Source of the DNA: Trypanosoma brucei gambiense DAL972
Taxonomy: Eukaryota > Euglenozoa > Kinetoplastea > Trypanosomatida > Trypanosomatidae
Direction: 5' to 3'
NCBI RefSeq assembly: GCF_000210295.1
Contig: NC_026738.1
Location: 930,001 to 994,000 of the forward strand
DNA: 64,000 nucleotides
The first letter of the stretch is position 1. Every line of letters begins with the position of its first letter. The translations under genes were made by a program, and so were the position numbers. The notes beneath the pieces were generated by a model that was given only the letters and a program-made list of their open reading frames with translations, did no database searches and had not been told where the DNA came from. This document shows positions 20,101 to 28,451 of this stretch, in pieces.

Positions 20101-23100
20101 ATGCCGCCATGCACCTTGAAAGCCATTGAGCACTCTTCGATTTCGTGAAACTGAGCTGTAGGAGCCAAACAAAAGCTGCACGAACACGTTTTGGTCTTGT
20201 GAAATGAACAAGGGAACTCCACTCTTCTTCGTTTAGCGTGTCGGCCAATGACAAAGCCAGATTGGCCTCATGATCAGGCAACACACCGCCCTCACTTTCC
20301 ACAAGCATGTAGGAAAGCACAGTGTTCCCCAATCTCCGAGCCGACGAGGCGGGACCAACAGTGAAGCCAAGGGCCATGGATGTGGACCGCGCTAACATGA
20401 GCCGCTGCAACACGAACCGGGGTATAAGTGGTGGACACTGCGTGGTGTGTGCGTGCCTCATCTGAGTTGTTATGCTTAGCGAAGCGCACAGATCGTCGAC
20501 GGTAAGGGAACCGACAAGGGCGTCCACCTGCTGCTGCAGACACCACATGGATTCTTCGAGAAGTTGTAAGTAAGCATCCAAATTAGAGATACCAAGGTCC
20601 TGAAGGCAACTTAGGATAAGTGTCCGTGAACTGTAAATGGCATTGAGAGTAAGAAGTACAAGACAGTGGACCATTTTTTGCGGAATGACGGCCGCGCTGC
20701 ACAGAAGAAGGGAGCTTTTTTCATTTTTTTTCTTCAGCTTATCGTCCTCCCTTGAGTTTTGCTCCTTTACCGGTAGGAACGTTTTGTGCAACTTGTTCAC
20801 AAAAAACGACGACAGTGCGAGCTCCAACTCTGCTGCTCGCTCAAGGATAGAAGTGGCTGAGATGGATGTTGGTACAACTCCACTCAATACCGTCGAGACT
20901 ACATCAAGTATGAAGAGTACACCCTGAGGTTCCATACGAGACAACGTGGTCTTTACATTTAGTTTCTGATCTTCAGTTCCCAATGCTGTAACTTCGTCCT
21001 TCTCTGGGTTTGTTGCGGCATCATCGCCGCCGCCGCTTTCTTCGTTAACCTCCTCTTCAGAAGCCCAGTTAGAGACGTACGATAACAAACGAAGAAGCAG
21101 GTGCTCTGGGTCCATGGAAACATTGCATGCCTCTATCAATGCTGCACGGATGTCAGGACGGGAAAAGATCTCCCGCAGTCCTACGGTTGTGCTGCTGGCT
21201 GCGGTGCCCCCGACCACTGTGTCCTCACCCTCCACGACCTTACTTCGGTAAATCGCGTTCCCATCCTCCTTTACCTGCAAGACGATTGCATCGAGTAACA
21301 TGGATATCCTGTTGCCTTTCCCCAAACGCGTAATCAGGTTGACAAGAAAATCGTGCAGAATTGTAGTAGGAAACGCCTCTGCTTTTTCACCACCCAGATG
21401 ACTCGACGCATTCGCCTTGGAGATACGAGAGGCAATCTGTAGAATCGCTGGAACGTTCTTATCAATTACCTGTGGCGCAATCAACTCATAAGTGGACAAG
21501 CACTGTGTCAGCGCTCGTTCCACGACCGGCCGTTTCTCATGCGCAACGTCGTGACACGATGTGAGTAGCTGCGGCAAAACAACCTTCGCAAAGAGTAATC
21601 CCAGTACTTCATAACCGAGGCCCTTATTATACCGAAGGTCATTTCCAAGATGAAATACAGAAGGCGTCCCCTTCGCAGTAATGTTTGTAGCGGAAAACGA
21701 AATGGTATTGCGGACGAAAGTAAATAGGTCCCCGATAGTACGCCATATCAAAGCACGTAAACCTGTGGTTTCCAACAGGTTATCACTCAAACCAGCTTCA
21801 CCTACAGCAACGAGAAATTTCTGGAGACCGAGTACCACTTCTTCCAAAAGAATAAGTGGAAGGTTTGTGTTATCATCTTCTGATTGATGTAGACATGGAG
21901 CATTGTGAGTTTGCCCATTGTCTGTGTTACTGGCGTCGATAACAGAGAGAAATTCCCGATAGGATGCGATGGATGGCTTCGACAGTGTGGATATCATGCT
22001 CGCACGGCTCATGAGTGAAAAAGAACTTAGTTGCGACGCAACGGAACATCTGTCCCCGTCATCATCGATATTAGAGTTTCTCATACGTTTACCAGCGTAT
22101 CTGTCGGATGCATGACTATTGGTAAGACCGTCACCACCGTCGCCTTTATCCGTGTTTACCTCAACCCTGCTGTACCCATCACTGGAGTGAGTAGAAGCGT
22201 GATCACTATCATCCTTCCCGCCACTGCTGACGCTATTAGCCCTCGAAGATGATCCCCAGCGCCGCCGACCACGATCTTGACGCGTTTCACGCTCTCTCAG
22301 CCACACCATCCGCCGCTGTTCCTGAGCAAACACGGTCCAACTCTCCTCCGCACAGAAACTACGGAAGAAGAATGGAATACTTGCAATCCAACCCGCCAAA
22401 AGAAGAGCGGCGTGGTGCTGCTCAGCAACGGGGAGTTTAGTGAATAAGGAAAGAGTCGATCGTTCAACTGGAGGTGTGGTAACGTGCGTAAGCATCGAAT
22501 ACTCCGTGGAGTCCCGCACGTTGTTCTGCATTAGTTTGATATCATCCCCACGGAAGTACACTACGATACGTGTGGCTCGATTACATGCGGCGGTAGAAAA
22601 CAAAGAGGACAACGTCCGACGAAATGAACCAACATCCGTGCAGCAGCACCCCGAAGGGGCCTCTGACACCATAGCGTCACAGAAACTAACCTTCTGGAAA
22701 GTTGAGAAATAACTAAGCGATGCAATCAGTGAACCACTCGCCACCGTGTCCGCCCACGTAAGCAGGCAACTCGTCATGAAACTGTCGTTTTCGACATCTC
22801 GGCTTCTCGAGCGGATAATACAGTTAGGGGAACACTGCGGACCACTACACTCCGTGTTCTTTACCTCCTTTACGTTGCCGGTGGTTTTGGTAGGTGACAT
22901 GCCCGCGCCTGCTTTGGAAAGGTACTGAGAAAGAAGCGTGGGGCAAGGTCGTACGTTGTACAAAGCATTGAACGGCTGCTTTGATTGCATTACACGGAGT
23001 TGACGCACGACCGCCATTACCAATCCGGTACTACTACGGCACAAGCTGTTCAGCAGCGCAGCCTCCCCGTTGGTATCGTTGACAGCTGCATGTCGTAACA

Positions 23101-23680
23101 TAGTTGACACGATAAATGCATCCAGTGCGCTGGAAAGTAAATGTACCAGTGCTTGGGCCATCTGTGGTGAGTCTCCCATGTAAACCTTCGTATGGCGACC
23201 GCATGCCTCGGCAACCTTCCACAGAAGTGTATGAAGCCCCACTGCTTCTTCCAGGGGCGTAGCGAAAACTTTCCCGTCCAATGAAACATTCTCCCCATTC
23301 CGCTCATTCTCATTTCTTAGGTTGAACCGTTGCTCGTCCATATGGCGCACAACAAGCGCGGTAGCGTAACTTACCGCGTACAGCAAGGACTCACTAACTG
23401 TTACCTTTGACGGTACTCCATGATATGCAACATTAACATCACCACCACCCGGTTGTACGCTTTCCACAGTTGCCGCATCCTTTTCCTTATCTTGACCTTT
23501 ACTGATGTCAGGATCAAGCTCTTCAAGACACGCCTGCCACGTGGGAATATGTGTCAATGCGTGAATGTTGGAACGCTTCGCGTCCCGAAGGGACGAGTTT
23601 ACAAAATCGCTTGCAGTTTTTCGCTTCTGGGCAAGCTGGCCATATCGCTCAAGTTTCTGAACCGCCGCACAGGAGAGCAT
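17129..23680 (-). CDS. Very large helical-solenoid protein, 2183 residues, function unknown
   Basis: Start chosen at the ATG at 23680 (MLSCAAVQKLERYGQLAQKRK); only non-ATG codons lie further up. The sequence is dominated by amphipathic Leu/Ala-rich helices in successive pairs along its length, as in HEAT/ARM-type solenoids, with several disordered inserts: a Ser/Asp/Arg-rich one near 400-470, a Lys/Glu-rich one with QKRRRVENS near 1520 and a basic one with RANKRGRSYERQ near 1660. Close to the C-terminus (about 2123-2140) is a pure acidic run (DEDEDEDEEED). There is no signal peptide or membrane segment. Size, solenoid character and basic/acidic nuclear-type motifs recall large nucleolar ribosome-assembly proteins such as Urb1/Npa1 or Urb2/Npa2, but I could not align a signature motif, so this is a guess. 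Confidence 0.85.
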   Translation of the reverse strand: MLSCAAVQKLERYGQLAQKRKTASDFVNSSLRDAKRSNIHALTHIPTWQACLEELDPDISKGQDKEKDAATVESVQPGGGDVNVAYHGVPSKVTVSESLLYAVSYATALVVRHMDEQRFNLRNENERNGENVSLDGKVFATPLEEAVGLHTLLWKVAEACGRHTKVYMGDSPQMAQALVHLLSSALDAFIVSTMLRHAAVNDTNGEAALLNSLCRSSTGLVMAVVRQLRVMQSKQPFNALYNVRPCPTLLSQYLSKAGAGMSPTKTTGNVKEVKNTECSGPQCSPNCIIRSRSRDVENDSFMTSCLLTWADTVASGSLIASLSYFSTFQKVSFCDAMVSEAPSGCCCTDVGSFRRTLSSLFSTAACNRATRIVVYFRGDDIKLMQNNVRDSTEYSMLTHVTTPPVERSTLSLFTKLPVAEQHHAALLLAGWIASIPFFFRSFCAEESWTVFAQEQRRMVWLRERETRQDRGRRRWGSSSRANSVSSGGKDDSDHASTHSSDGYSRVEVNTDKGDGGDGLTNSHASDRYAGKRMRNSNIDDDGDRCSVASQLSSFSLMSRASMISTLSKPSIASYREFLSVIDASNTDNGQTHNAPCLHQSEDDNTNLPLILLEEVVLGLQKFLVAVGEAGLSDNLLETTGLRALIWRTIGDLFTFVRNTISFSATNITAKGTPSVFHLGNDLRYNKGLGYEVLGLLFAKVVLPQLLTSCHDVAHEKRPVVERALTQCLSTYELIAPQVIDKNVPAILQIASRISKANASSHLGGEKAEAFPTTILHDFLVNLITRLGKGNRISMLLDAIVLQVKEDGNAIYRSKVVEGEDTVVGGTAASSTTVGLREIFSRPDIRAALIEACNVSMDPEHLLLRLLSYVSNWASEEEVNEESGGGDDAATNPEKDEVTALGTEDQKLNVKTTLSRMEPQGVLFILDVVSTVLSGVVPTSISATSILERAAELELALSSFFVNKLHKTFLPVKEQNSREDDKLKKKNEKSSLLLCSAAVIPQKMVHCLVLLTLNAIYSSRTLILSCLQDLGISNLDAYLQLLEESMWCLQQQVDALVGSLTVDDLCASLSITTQMRHAHTTQCPPLIPRFVLQRLMLARSTSMALGFTVGPASSARRLGNTVLSYMLVESEGGVLPDHEANLALSLADTLNEEEWSSLVHFTRPKRVRAAFVWLLQLSFTKSKSAQWLSRCMAACGGLLLEALCEVLVNVDDSELLACRHDMTSKNENDSTGGKGSEDTPLIRLFAALNDVLGRVGHLPQWLPILQNFVHWLMIIYKEERNVQRSMSCLLRQQILQFVLNLLVCEEGVRTLFRWVLLHTQSEENQENHRFEHYRGRKSDRKRDGLNEAFMETVGVQFTVADAMLYASNRYTAEGESCTDAEGIRVAAAKQGIDDCTKLVRRMFSAKFAALLIQQCSTKDSDSGLSLSSRYALGILRQLYTMATTACRYDTKTATSSPIAQKFIISVADKMHACLEDGNYAVLSIFLDAMSGTSLTYVLKEGHRDTASTVEVSQKRRRVENSESGDNGEKTHLADKKHHRSAEDIRAKEETVGERKVFEASLGGVDHVEATEDKNESAVVVEGTKLTEVSLRWVDLLRKLLQEVVKGLVEERHQPQSSVPLLHAMSSLYVTLERVRLPALKDASENVNHRGKGGRANKRGRSYERQPVGNGRSLAAVAVASGELSDTAAKLRKLFAPSKSASRRRSASVLLPMLSSCNRAVTRALWVLYAAYEERRQSDLSEDGGSEDTTNHSQSRWFAALLGSFNVHECGNYDNFCSDATDRLLEEVQEIASQHESECVTLRIVALQRDPAYQTEKATLWLVEQLCIIPEILHTFATSPSQSLLVEYMHALLHASIPLATGAWRHLRKLQDRHQKLLTAVAEALHRLSFVPHMRFSIWRNDAKRLLVNAEAAVVSSHDCSKRNDEGTHSLCCRVLQLCTLPLAALHEDEVFIDHEMSFITSLLFTGTSGYRNGSQYLSESVILRIIRLLSATLLPRHVLWQRAHLLPTLLSFLFTRCLDGVSRGYCSSVVLNQLASFLFQLVKDATHGHCHGISPSLKSLCLSSITSCLFRHSAAYIDVFTTHSNDLDYIAADLLKALQHVHLPSRRMQAVQKKFKTEGNETGGDEDEDEDEEEDAAKQSDATMCDLSYACVGNTDAQLLLRQAAERVEEEEGNGSRHIFLLPE

Positions 23681-24473
23681 CACAATCCCAACCACTACAA
23701 CTTTTCACTAAAATGCCGAATAAAAAGGATGGAGAAGGGGGAAAATGTTTGCTACTTGGAGAAAAGACGAAGCGAGGTCATAACAACAAAAATAGAACGT
23801 CAAGCAGTTACCTACTTTTTTTTGGTTTCCATTCTATTGATACAGTAACCATTGCTAAGGGGGGGGGAATCTGGTAAAAGGAATGCTCGGGTGCTAACCA
23901 ACCCAGCGAGCTCTGCAACCGCCCTCCTTTTCCATTTCTGCTCCCACTCATAAATTTCTGATGAAAATTATTGATTACTTAACTGTAGTGACTACTTTCC
24001 CTTTGCTCTCCTTTTTATTTTTGTCGTTGGCAACTTCCTTCCTTCTTTTTTTTTGCTTTTGGATGTTTTTCTTTCTCACCCGTCCCAATGGTTCTTGAAA
24101 TTTGTCCTCATGACGTACACAACATTATGCACGAAAGAGCCAGAAGATGCAATATTCATGACAAATAACACGCACCCAAGTGATTTGGACATATGTTGAC
24201 TCACCTTTAAAAAAAAAAAAAAGCACTCTCCTTATTAAAATTTATTCGAGTCTCAATGGTTCCTTCTTCGTTGTCACACCTTGAAATGGCATTTCTTCCG
24301 CTCTTCTCGACTGTTGAAAGAAAGAAATAGACAACAAAAGGTAATAATAATAGTCACATCTCATCTTTATACACGCCGGCGTAAATCGCCACGCTGTTAT
24401 TAAAAAACGAAAGCATTCAATCACCTCATCTCTTTTATGAAGCAATGAGCAGTTTAACCTCCACCACCATATT
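23681..24473. other. Intergenic spacer
   Basis: About 790 bases between the giant solenoid gene and the PWWP/SRI gene, with A and T homopolymers. A T/C-rich block at roughly 23990-24090 on the plus strand is on the non-transcribed strand. No gene is seen. Confidence 0.65.
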
Positions 24474-26867
24474 TTACTGGTCGTACACCGGTGAGTCAGT
24501 TTCACGATCTTCATTAATAATAGTGGTGCGATTCTCCTCCCCATCATCTTCACGACGACGAATCTCACTGCGGTGCTTGCTCGCATGGCTGCCAGAGTCG
24601 ATGTCGACACTCTTGTGGCGGTTGGGCACCTGGTTATTTACAAAGTGGCGAAGGACATAATTATCCACAGATTTGCGCAGGCGAGTCTCAACATCTTTCT
24701 CCAATGTGGCTCGGAGATTGGTTGCCTGAAGTGACAGTGAGATTCCCTTGCGTTTTGACTCTGCTTTAAGAGCCCGCCCAAGTAGTTCCTTAGCAGTGTG
24801 AGAGAAGTCCTCCTTATTTAACACGGCAGGTTTACCGCGAAGTCCACGAAGGTACAATGTTAATTGTTCGAGAATAACACGTTTCGCCGAGCTTCTCCAA
24901 TCACCGGCGTTTCGCGAGCCGCGGGCTACACTACTTGCATTACTTCTGCCGTGTTTCCTAGAAGTGCCGCTAGTTGCATCCCACATCACGGATGATGCTC
25001 TCGAAGATGCACGGGACATTGAGCCTGCACGGCTTAGCGATCGACCAGTGCGTGAAATGCTCCTCATATGTTGACTTGCCATAGTGGCATCGCATCCTGC
25101 AGCATCAGGCACTTCACTCCTTCCCCATAAGGACTCCTGTGACGGTAAGCGAAGAGTTTGGCTGCACTGCGCACTGTAGTATCCATGTTGCTGGGCGGCT
25201 AGGGAGTCGGGTGCTGTTGCACTTGCATCGATAATAAAAGTCGCACGTGGGTCAAAACTTGTTTTGAGTGGAGAAAGTACTGGGATATCGGCGTCCGCGT
25301 CGATTGCGACGGCGGTATCGGTAGTAACATTAAAGCCAAGCCCGAGGGCGTTGTAACCCACCAAATCAACGCCATCTTCCATACAACTTTCTGAGTGACG
25401 TTCATTCTCAAACCTGAGGTCGTTAAAGTTGTATATGGTGGTCGGCCTTCGCTGCCTCGGAATGATATCGTTTGTTTTGTGGGAAGCAGCGTTGTAGCAC
25501 TCCCTTGCACGCTGGTCCACCTTCCTGAGTGTCTGGGAGAAACGCCTGGAGACCGGTCGCTTATCACTCATGGGGTCGAGAACAATCATCTCACGGGACC
25601 TCCGCCAGTTTTCCATCACAGAAGCCTTTGGAGCTCTCAAACCTAACTTTCCGAGACCCTGTTTGGATGCAACAAACCGTTCCCGTTCCCGCTTCTGGGA
25701 GCCGTAAACGTCCAGCAGAGCAGCCGCCGACTCGCGTGGGAGGGCCGTGGCGGACGCTGCATCCAACAAATAGCCAAAAGAGGTATCGACAAACGAGAAA
25801 AGCTGGGTTGCTGCCCTGCTGCGCTTCCGTTCGTGCTGCGGAGGCGTTATCTTCTCCATATGAAGTTCCTGTTTAACAATTTCCTCCACGCTGAACGAAT
25901 CCTCCAGAAATTTTATCCGATTCCGAATATTTTTTAGTTCCTCGGTTTCTAGCTGCTCCTCATTCTCACTTTCTGCGTCGCGTATCAATCGCCTAAGGTG
26001 CAAAACTTCTGCCCGTAAGGCCACAAGCCTCGTCTCTACAGCGCGAATAAGCGCAGACTGTTGTAAATTGAGAGCACAATCACTAGCTTTAGCCTCATCG
26101 AGTGCTTTGCGGTAGTAATAGTTTATTTCAGCGACAAAGGGGGCTACAGGAGACCCGGCGCAGCTGTCAAAGAATCCAACATAATCCCCTGGACGTCTTT
26201 CAGAAGGAGAGGAGAAGCCGCGGCGAGAAGTGTTCTTGGTGGCGTTGGACCCTTTCTTCCCTTTGGATGTTGGTGTGAAACCCAAACTTTTCTCGATTTC
26301 TCGCCAGTGCCCCAACCCAACCCCCTCTTCTTCTTCTTCATCCTCTCTGCTAAAAGAGCTCTCCTCGGAACCTTCTGAGGTGCCACTGTTTCTTTCGTCG
26401 CTGCTGCTTTCTGTGTAATCATCCTCGTTATCCATAATACGCGCGTTCTTCCTCGTTTTCTTGAGGGGAACGGCAGCACCATCTCTCTTTTTTCCAGTAG
26501 CTTTCCTCTCTTTTCCTTTCTTTGTCCTTTTTTCTCTGCTGGGCCTCGCCGTCCACTCATCATCACCATCTGCAAATTCGTTTTCTCCACTACCTGTTCC
26601 CATGATGAGTTGCTTAGCAACCGCGACACCGGCAGCAGCGGCTGGGTGGTTCATGCGCTCTTGATTATTCATATCAAACGGCTCAACGGCAGTTAAGGGA
26701 ACAACAGAGCCGGATTCACTACCGAGGAAGTACACAAACTGATTATCAGCAGGGACATCCACTGGTGCCTCTTCTGCAGGAACTACGATTGCGGCATAAT
26801 ACACATCTTCATACAGGACCCAGCGCAGGCTACTTCCGGGGTCTGATGCTTCTGAGTGTTGCGCCAT
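24474..26867 (-). CDS. Nuclear protein with PWWP-like N-terminus and SRI-like C-terminal domain
   Basis: The product is 797 residues from the ATG at 26867. The frame continues upstream without an ATG through a T/G-rich tract ending in AG at 26900-26899, so the shorter start is preferred. Residues of about 13-65 (RWVLYEDVYYAAIVV ... FVYFLG ... VVPLTAVEPF) resemble a PWWP/Tudor-type chromatin-reader barrel. A long basic-acidic region with nuclear-localisation-like runs and an acidic DEEEEEEG patch follows, then a coiled coil at about 245-340. There is a Ser/Arg-rich patch (SISRTGRSLSRAGSMSR) near 600. Residues 662-742 fit the Set2-Rpb1-interacting (SRI) domain: a first helix with LEQLTLYLRGL, then NKEDFSHTAKELLGRAL, then a last helix with LRKSVDNYVLRHF. 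SRI domains bind the phosphorylated RNA polymerase II tail, which in trypanosomes lacks heptad repeats. No catalytic domain is visible. The domain calls are by eye. Confidence 0.85.
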   Translation of the reverse strand: MAQHSEASDPGSSLRWVLYEDVYYAAIVVPAEEAPVDVPADNQFVYFLGSESGSVVPLTAVEPFDMNNQERMNHPAAAAGVAVAKQLIMGTGSGENEFADGDDEWTARPSREKRTKKGKERKATGKKRDGAAVPLKKTRKNARIMDNEDDYTESSSDERNSGTSEGSEESSFSREDEEEEEGVGLGHWREIEKSLGFTPTSKGKKGSNATKNTSRRGFSSPSERRPGDYVGFFDSCAGSPVAPFVAEINYYYRKALDEAKASDCALNLQQSALIRAVETRLVALRAEVLHLRRLIRDAESENEEQLETEELKNIRNRIKFLEDSFSVEEIVKQELHMEKITPPQHERKRSRAATQLFSFVDTSFGYLLDAASATALPRESAAALLDVYGSQKRERERFVASKQGLGKLGLRAPKASVMENWRRSREMIVLDPMSDKRPVSRRFSQTLRKVDQRARECYNAASHKTNDIIPRQRRPTTIYNFNDLRFENERHSESCMEDGVDLVGYNALGLGFNVTTDTAVAIDADADIPVLSPLKTSFDPRATFIIDASATAPDSLAAQQHGYYSAQCSQTLRLPSQESLWGRSEVPDAAGCDATMASQHMRSISRTGRSLSRAGSMSRASSRASSVMWDATSGTSRKHGRSNASSVARGSRNAGDWRSSAKRVILEQLTLYLRGLRGKPAVLNKEDFSHTAKELLGRALKAESKRKGISLSLQATNLRATLEKDVETRLRKSVDNYVLRHFVNNQVPNRHKSVDIDSGSHASKHRSEIRRREDDGEENRTTIINEDRETDSPVYDQ

Positions 26868-26898
26868 GACGTTGTGGCTTGCGAGTAATTTTATGCCA

Positions 26899-26930
26899 CT
26901 ACACACACAAACACACACAAACGTCAAAAT
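26899..26930 (-). promoter_or_regulatory. Candidate trans-splice acceptor of the PWWP/SRI gene
   Basis: On the minus strand, a TTTGTGTGTGTTTGTGTGTG tract is followed directly by TAG, with AG at 26900-26899. The ATG at 26867 follows 31 bases later and is the first ATG in the predicted mRNA. Confidence 0.55.
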
Positions 26931-27031
26931 AACTCCCAACGATTTAAAGGGGCGTTTTGTACTACTTTCGGAAACCACCTTTTTCTTTGTCAACTCTTTC
27001 CCCCTCAGTTAATTTCCTTGTGAGGTTTCGT

Positions 27032-27033
<2 letters not shown>

Positions 27034-27061
<28 letters not shown>
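27034..27061. repeat. (AT)n microsatellite
   Basis: A 28-base alternating AT tract about 170 bases upstream of the PWWP/SRI start codon on the transcribed strand. Confidence 0.9.
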
Positions 27062-27062
<1 letters not shown>

Positions 27063-27258
27063 CCTGTTACCTTTTTCTTTATTTTACTTTCCTGTTTTTT
27101 TGACTGCTCCTCTCTTTTCTTTCTTTTACAGGACGTAATAGCACCTGTTTGTTTCTTTTTTTTTTTTAGGGGAAACAGATGCTCAGCAAAGTATAAACTT
27201 GTATGATAGTATTATCGCTCTGCCTCACTGTTGATATGGATCGGATTTCCCCGCGAAC

Positions 27259-27293
27259 AAATAAGTTGAGAACAGTACTGTCTCAACTTATTT
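27259..27293. repeat. Perfect 13-bp inverted repeat
   Basis: AAATAAGTTGAGA (27259-27271) pairs perfectly with TCTCAACTTATTT (27281-27293). The nine-base spacer ACAGTACTG contains a further palindrome (CAGTACTG), so the stem or cruciform could extend by three more base pairs past a bulged A. Confidence 0.9.
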
Positions 27294-28018
27294 ACTATCT
27301 TTAAAGATATATATATATATATATCTGTGTGTGTTTTGACCTTATTCTGCTCACTTTAAGATGTTTGTTTGTTTTTCCTTTCGTCGTTTCAACCCTCGAC
27401 TAAGCTTCGGTGCAGAAATGACGAAGAAAGAGATGAAGAGGCGAATGCTCTCATATGTGTGTGTATATGTATGTGTGTACCCAGTGTGTGAAACACAAAG
27501 CGAGACACATAATTACAGCACATTATTTCATTAGTAGTGTTTCTTTTTTTTCTTTTTCCTCACTTTCGAGTAAACGAGGTTATTTGTTTCAAACACCACA
27601 GCGATAGTAATTTATCGACAACGTGCGAGCAAACAATGCAGCGAGGGTGTCACTTCTGTTACATGCGAAGCGAAACCTAATGTATCTGAAACAAAAAGCA
27701 GCCGTGATGGTTACAACGTTAACCGTGATAACAATCATCCTGAAAAGTTCAACCACAATGGAAAAGAACAAAAGAGGAGAAAAGCATATAAATATCAGTT
27801 GAGTGCAGCGAGAAAAATTATGACATTTTGCATGTTCCTCTTCCCTTCTTTTGGTTTGTTTTAACATCCATCACTTTCGGTTTATTCCTTTACCTCTTTT
27901 TTCCTATTTTTTTTTTTAAAATTAATTCTCTGACTGGTGATTTTATTCCTCACAATAGGACGCATTCACACGTAAGTTACCAACTGATTTCTTAAGTGTC
28001 CCTCTCACGTTTCAGTAC

Positions 28019-28064
28019 AACACAACACAACACAACACGCCACATCACATCACATCACATCACG
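28019..28064. repeat. Adjacent pentamer microsatellites (ACAAC)n and (ATCAC)n
   Basis: Four to five copies of ACAAC are followed after a short break by four copies of ATCAC. On the transcribed strand they read GTTGT and GTGAT and lie in the 3' flank of the WW protein gene. Confidence 0.9.
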
Positions 28065-28451
28065 GCACAATGCAAGTTTGTGTTATTGTTAAGCACATAT
28101 CATCTTAAGAAACATAAACCAACCCCTGCAGCCGCTGTGTTGAGATCTCCTCCACCCTTTTCAGTAGTAAAATGAGAGCGCCATGAATGGCGATAAAAAT
28201 TCGAAATAAGCAAATGCCAATATACACCGAATATACCAATCTTTCCCCCCTTTTCCATAATAGACACTTAAGTGCCGCCGCCTCCAACTGAAGAAACCTC
28301 CCAAGCGACATATTTGAGCGCGTTCGTTCCGATCCAGCTCGTGCTGGCATTGTATTCAGCACTACCAGAGTTAGTACGTTCATTTCTTTCGCCAAGAAGC
28401 CATCATTTAACTTATTTTTTTTTTTTTGATGGTCACTGTCTTTCCCTTCAT

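Larger units (their letters stand above)
26868..28451. other. Intergenic spacer rich in repeats
   Basis: About 1.6 kb. It contains AT tracts at 27034-27061 and 27306-27324, a 13-bp inverted repeat at 27259-27293, TG-rich sequence near 27455-27480, and two adjoining pentanucleotide repeats at 28019-28064. It must hold the WW protein's 3' UTR and the splice region of the PWWP/SRI gene. Minus-strand frames at 27589-27867 and 28105-28455 are not convincing as genes. Confidence 0.7.

Noticed and set aside
26868..26993. Longer N-terminus for the PWWP/SRI protein with an apparent hydrophobic segment
   Set aside because: The extension has no ATG and translates the GT/T-rich splice tract that ends in AG just upstream of the chosen start.
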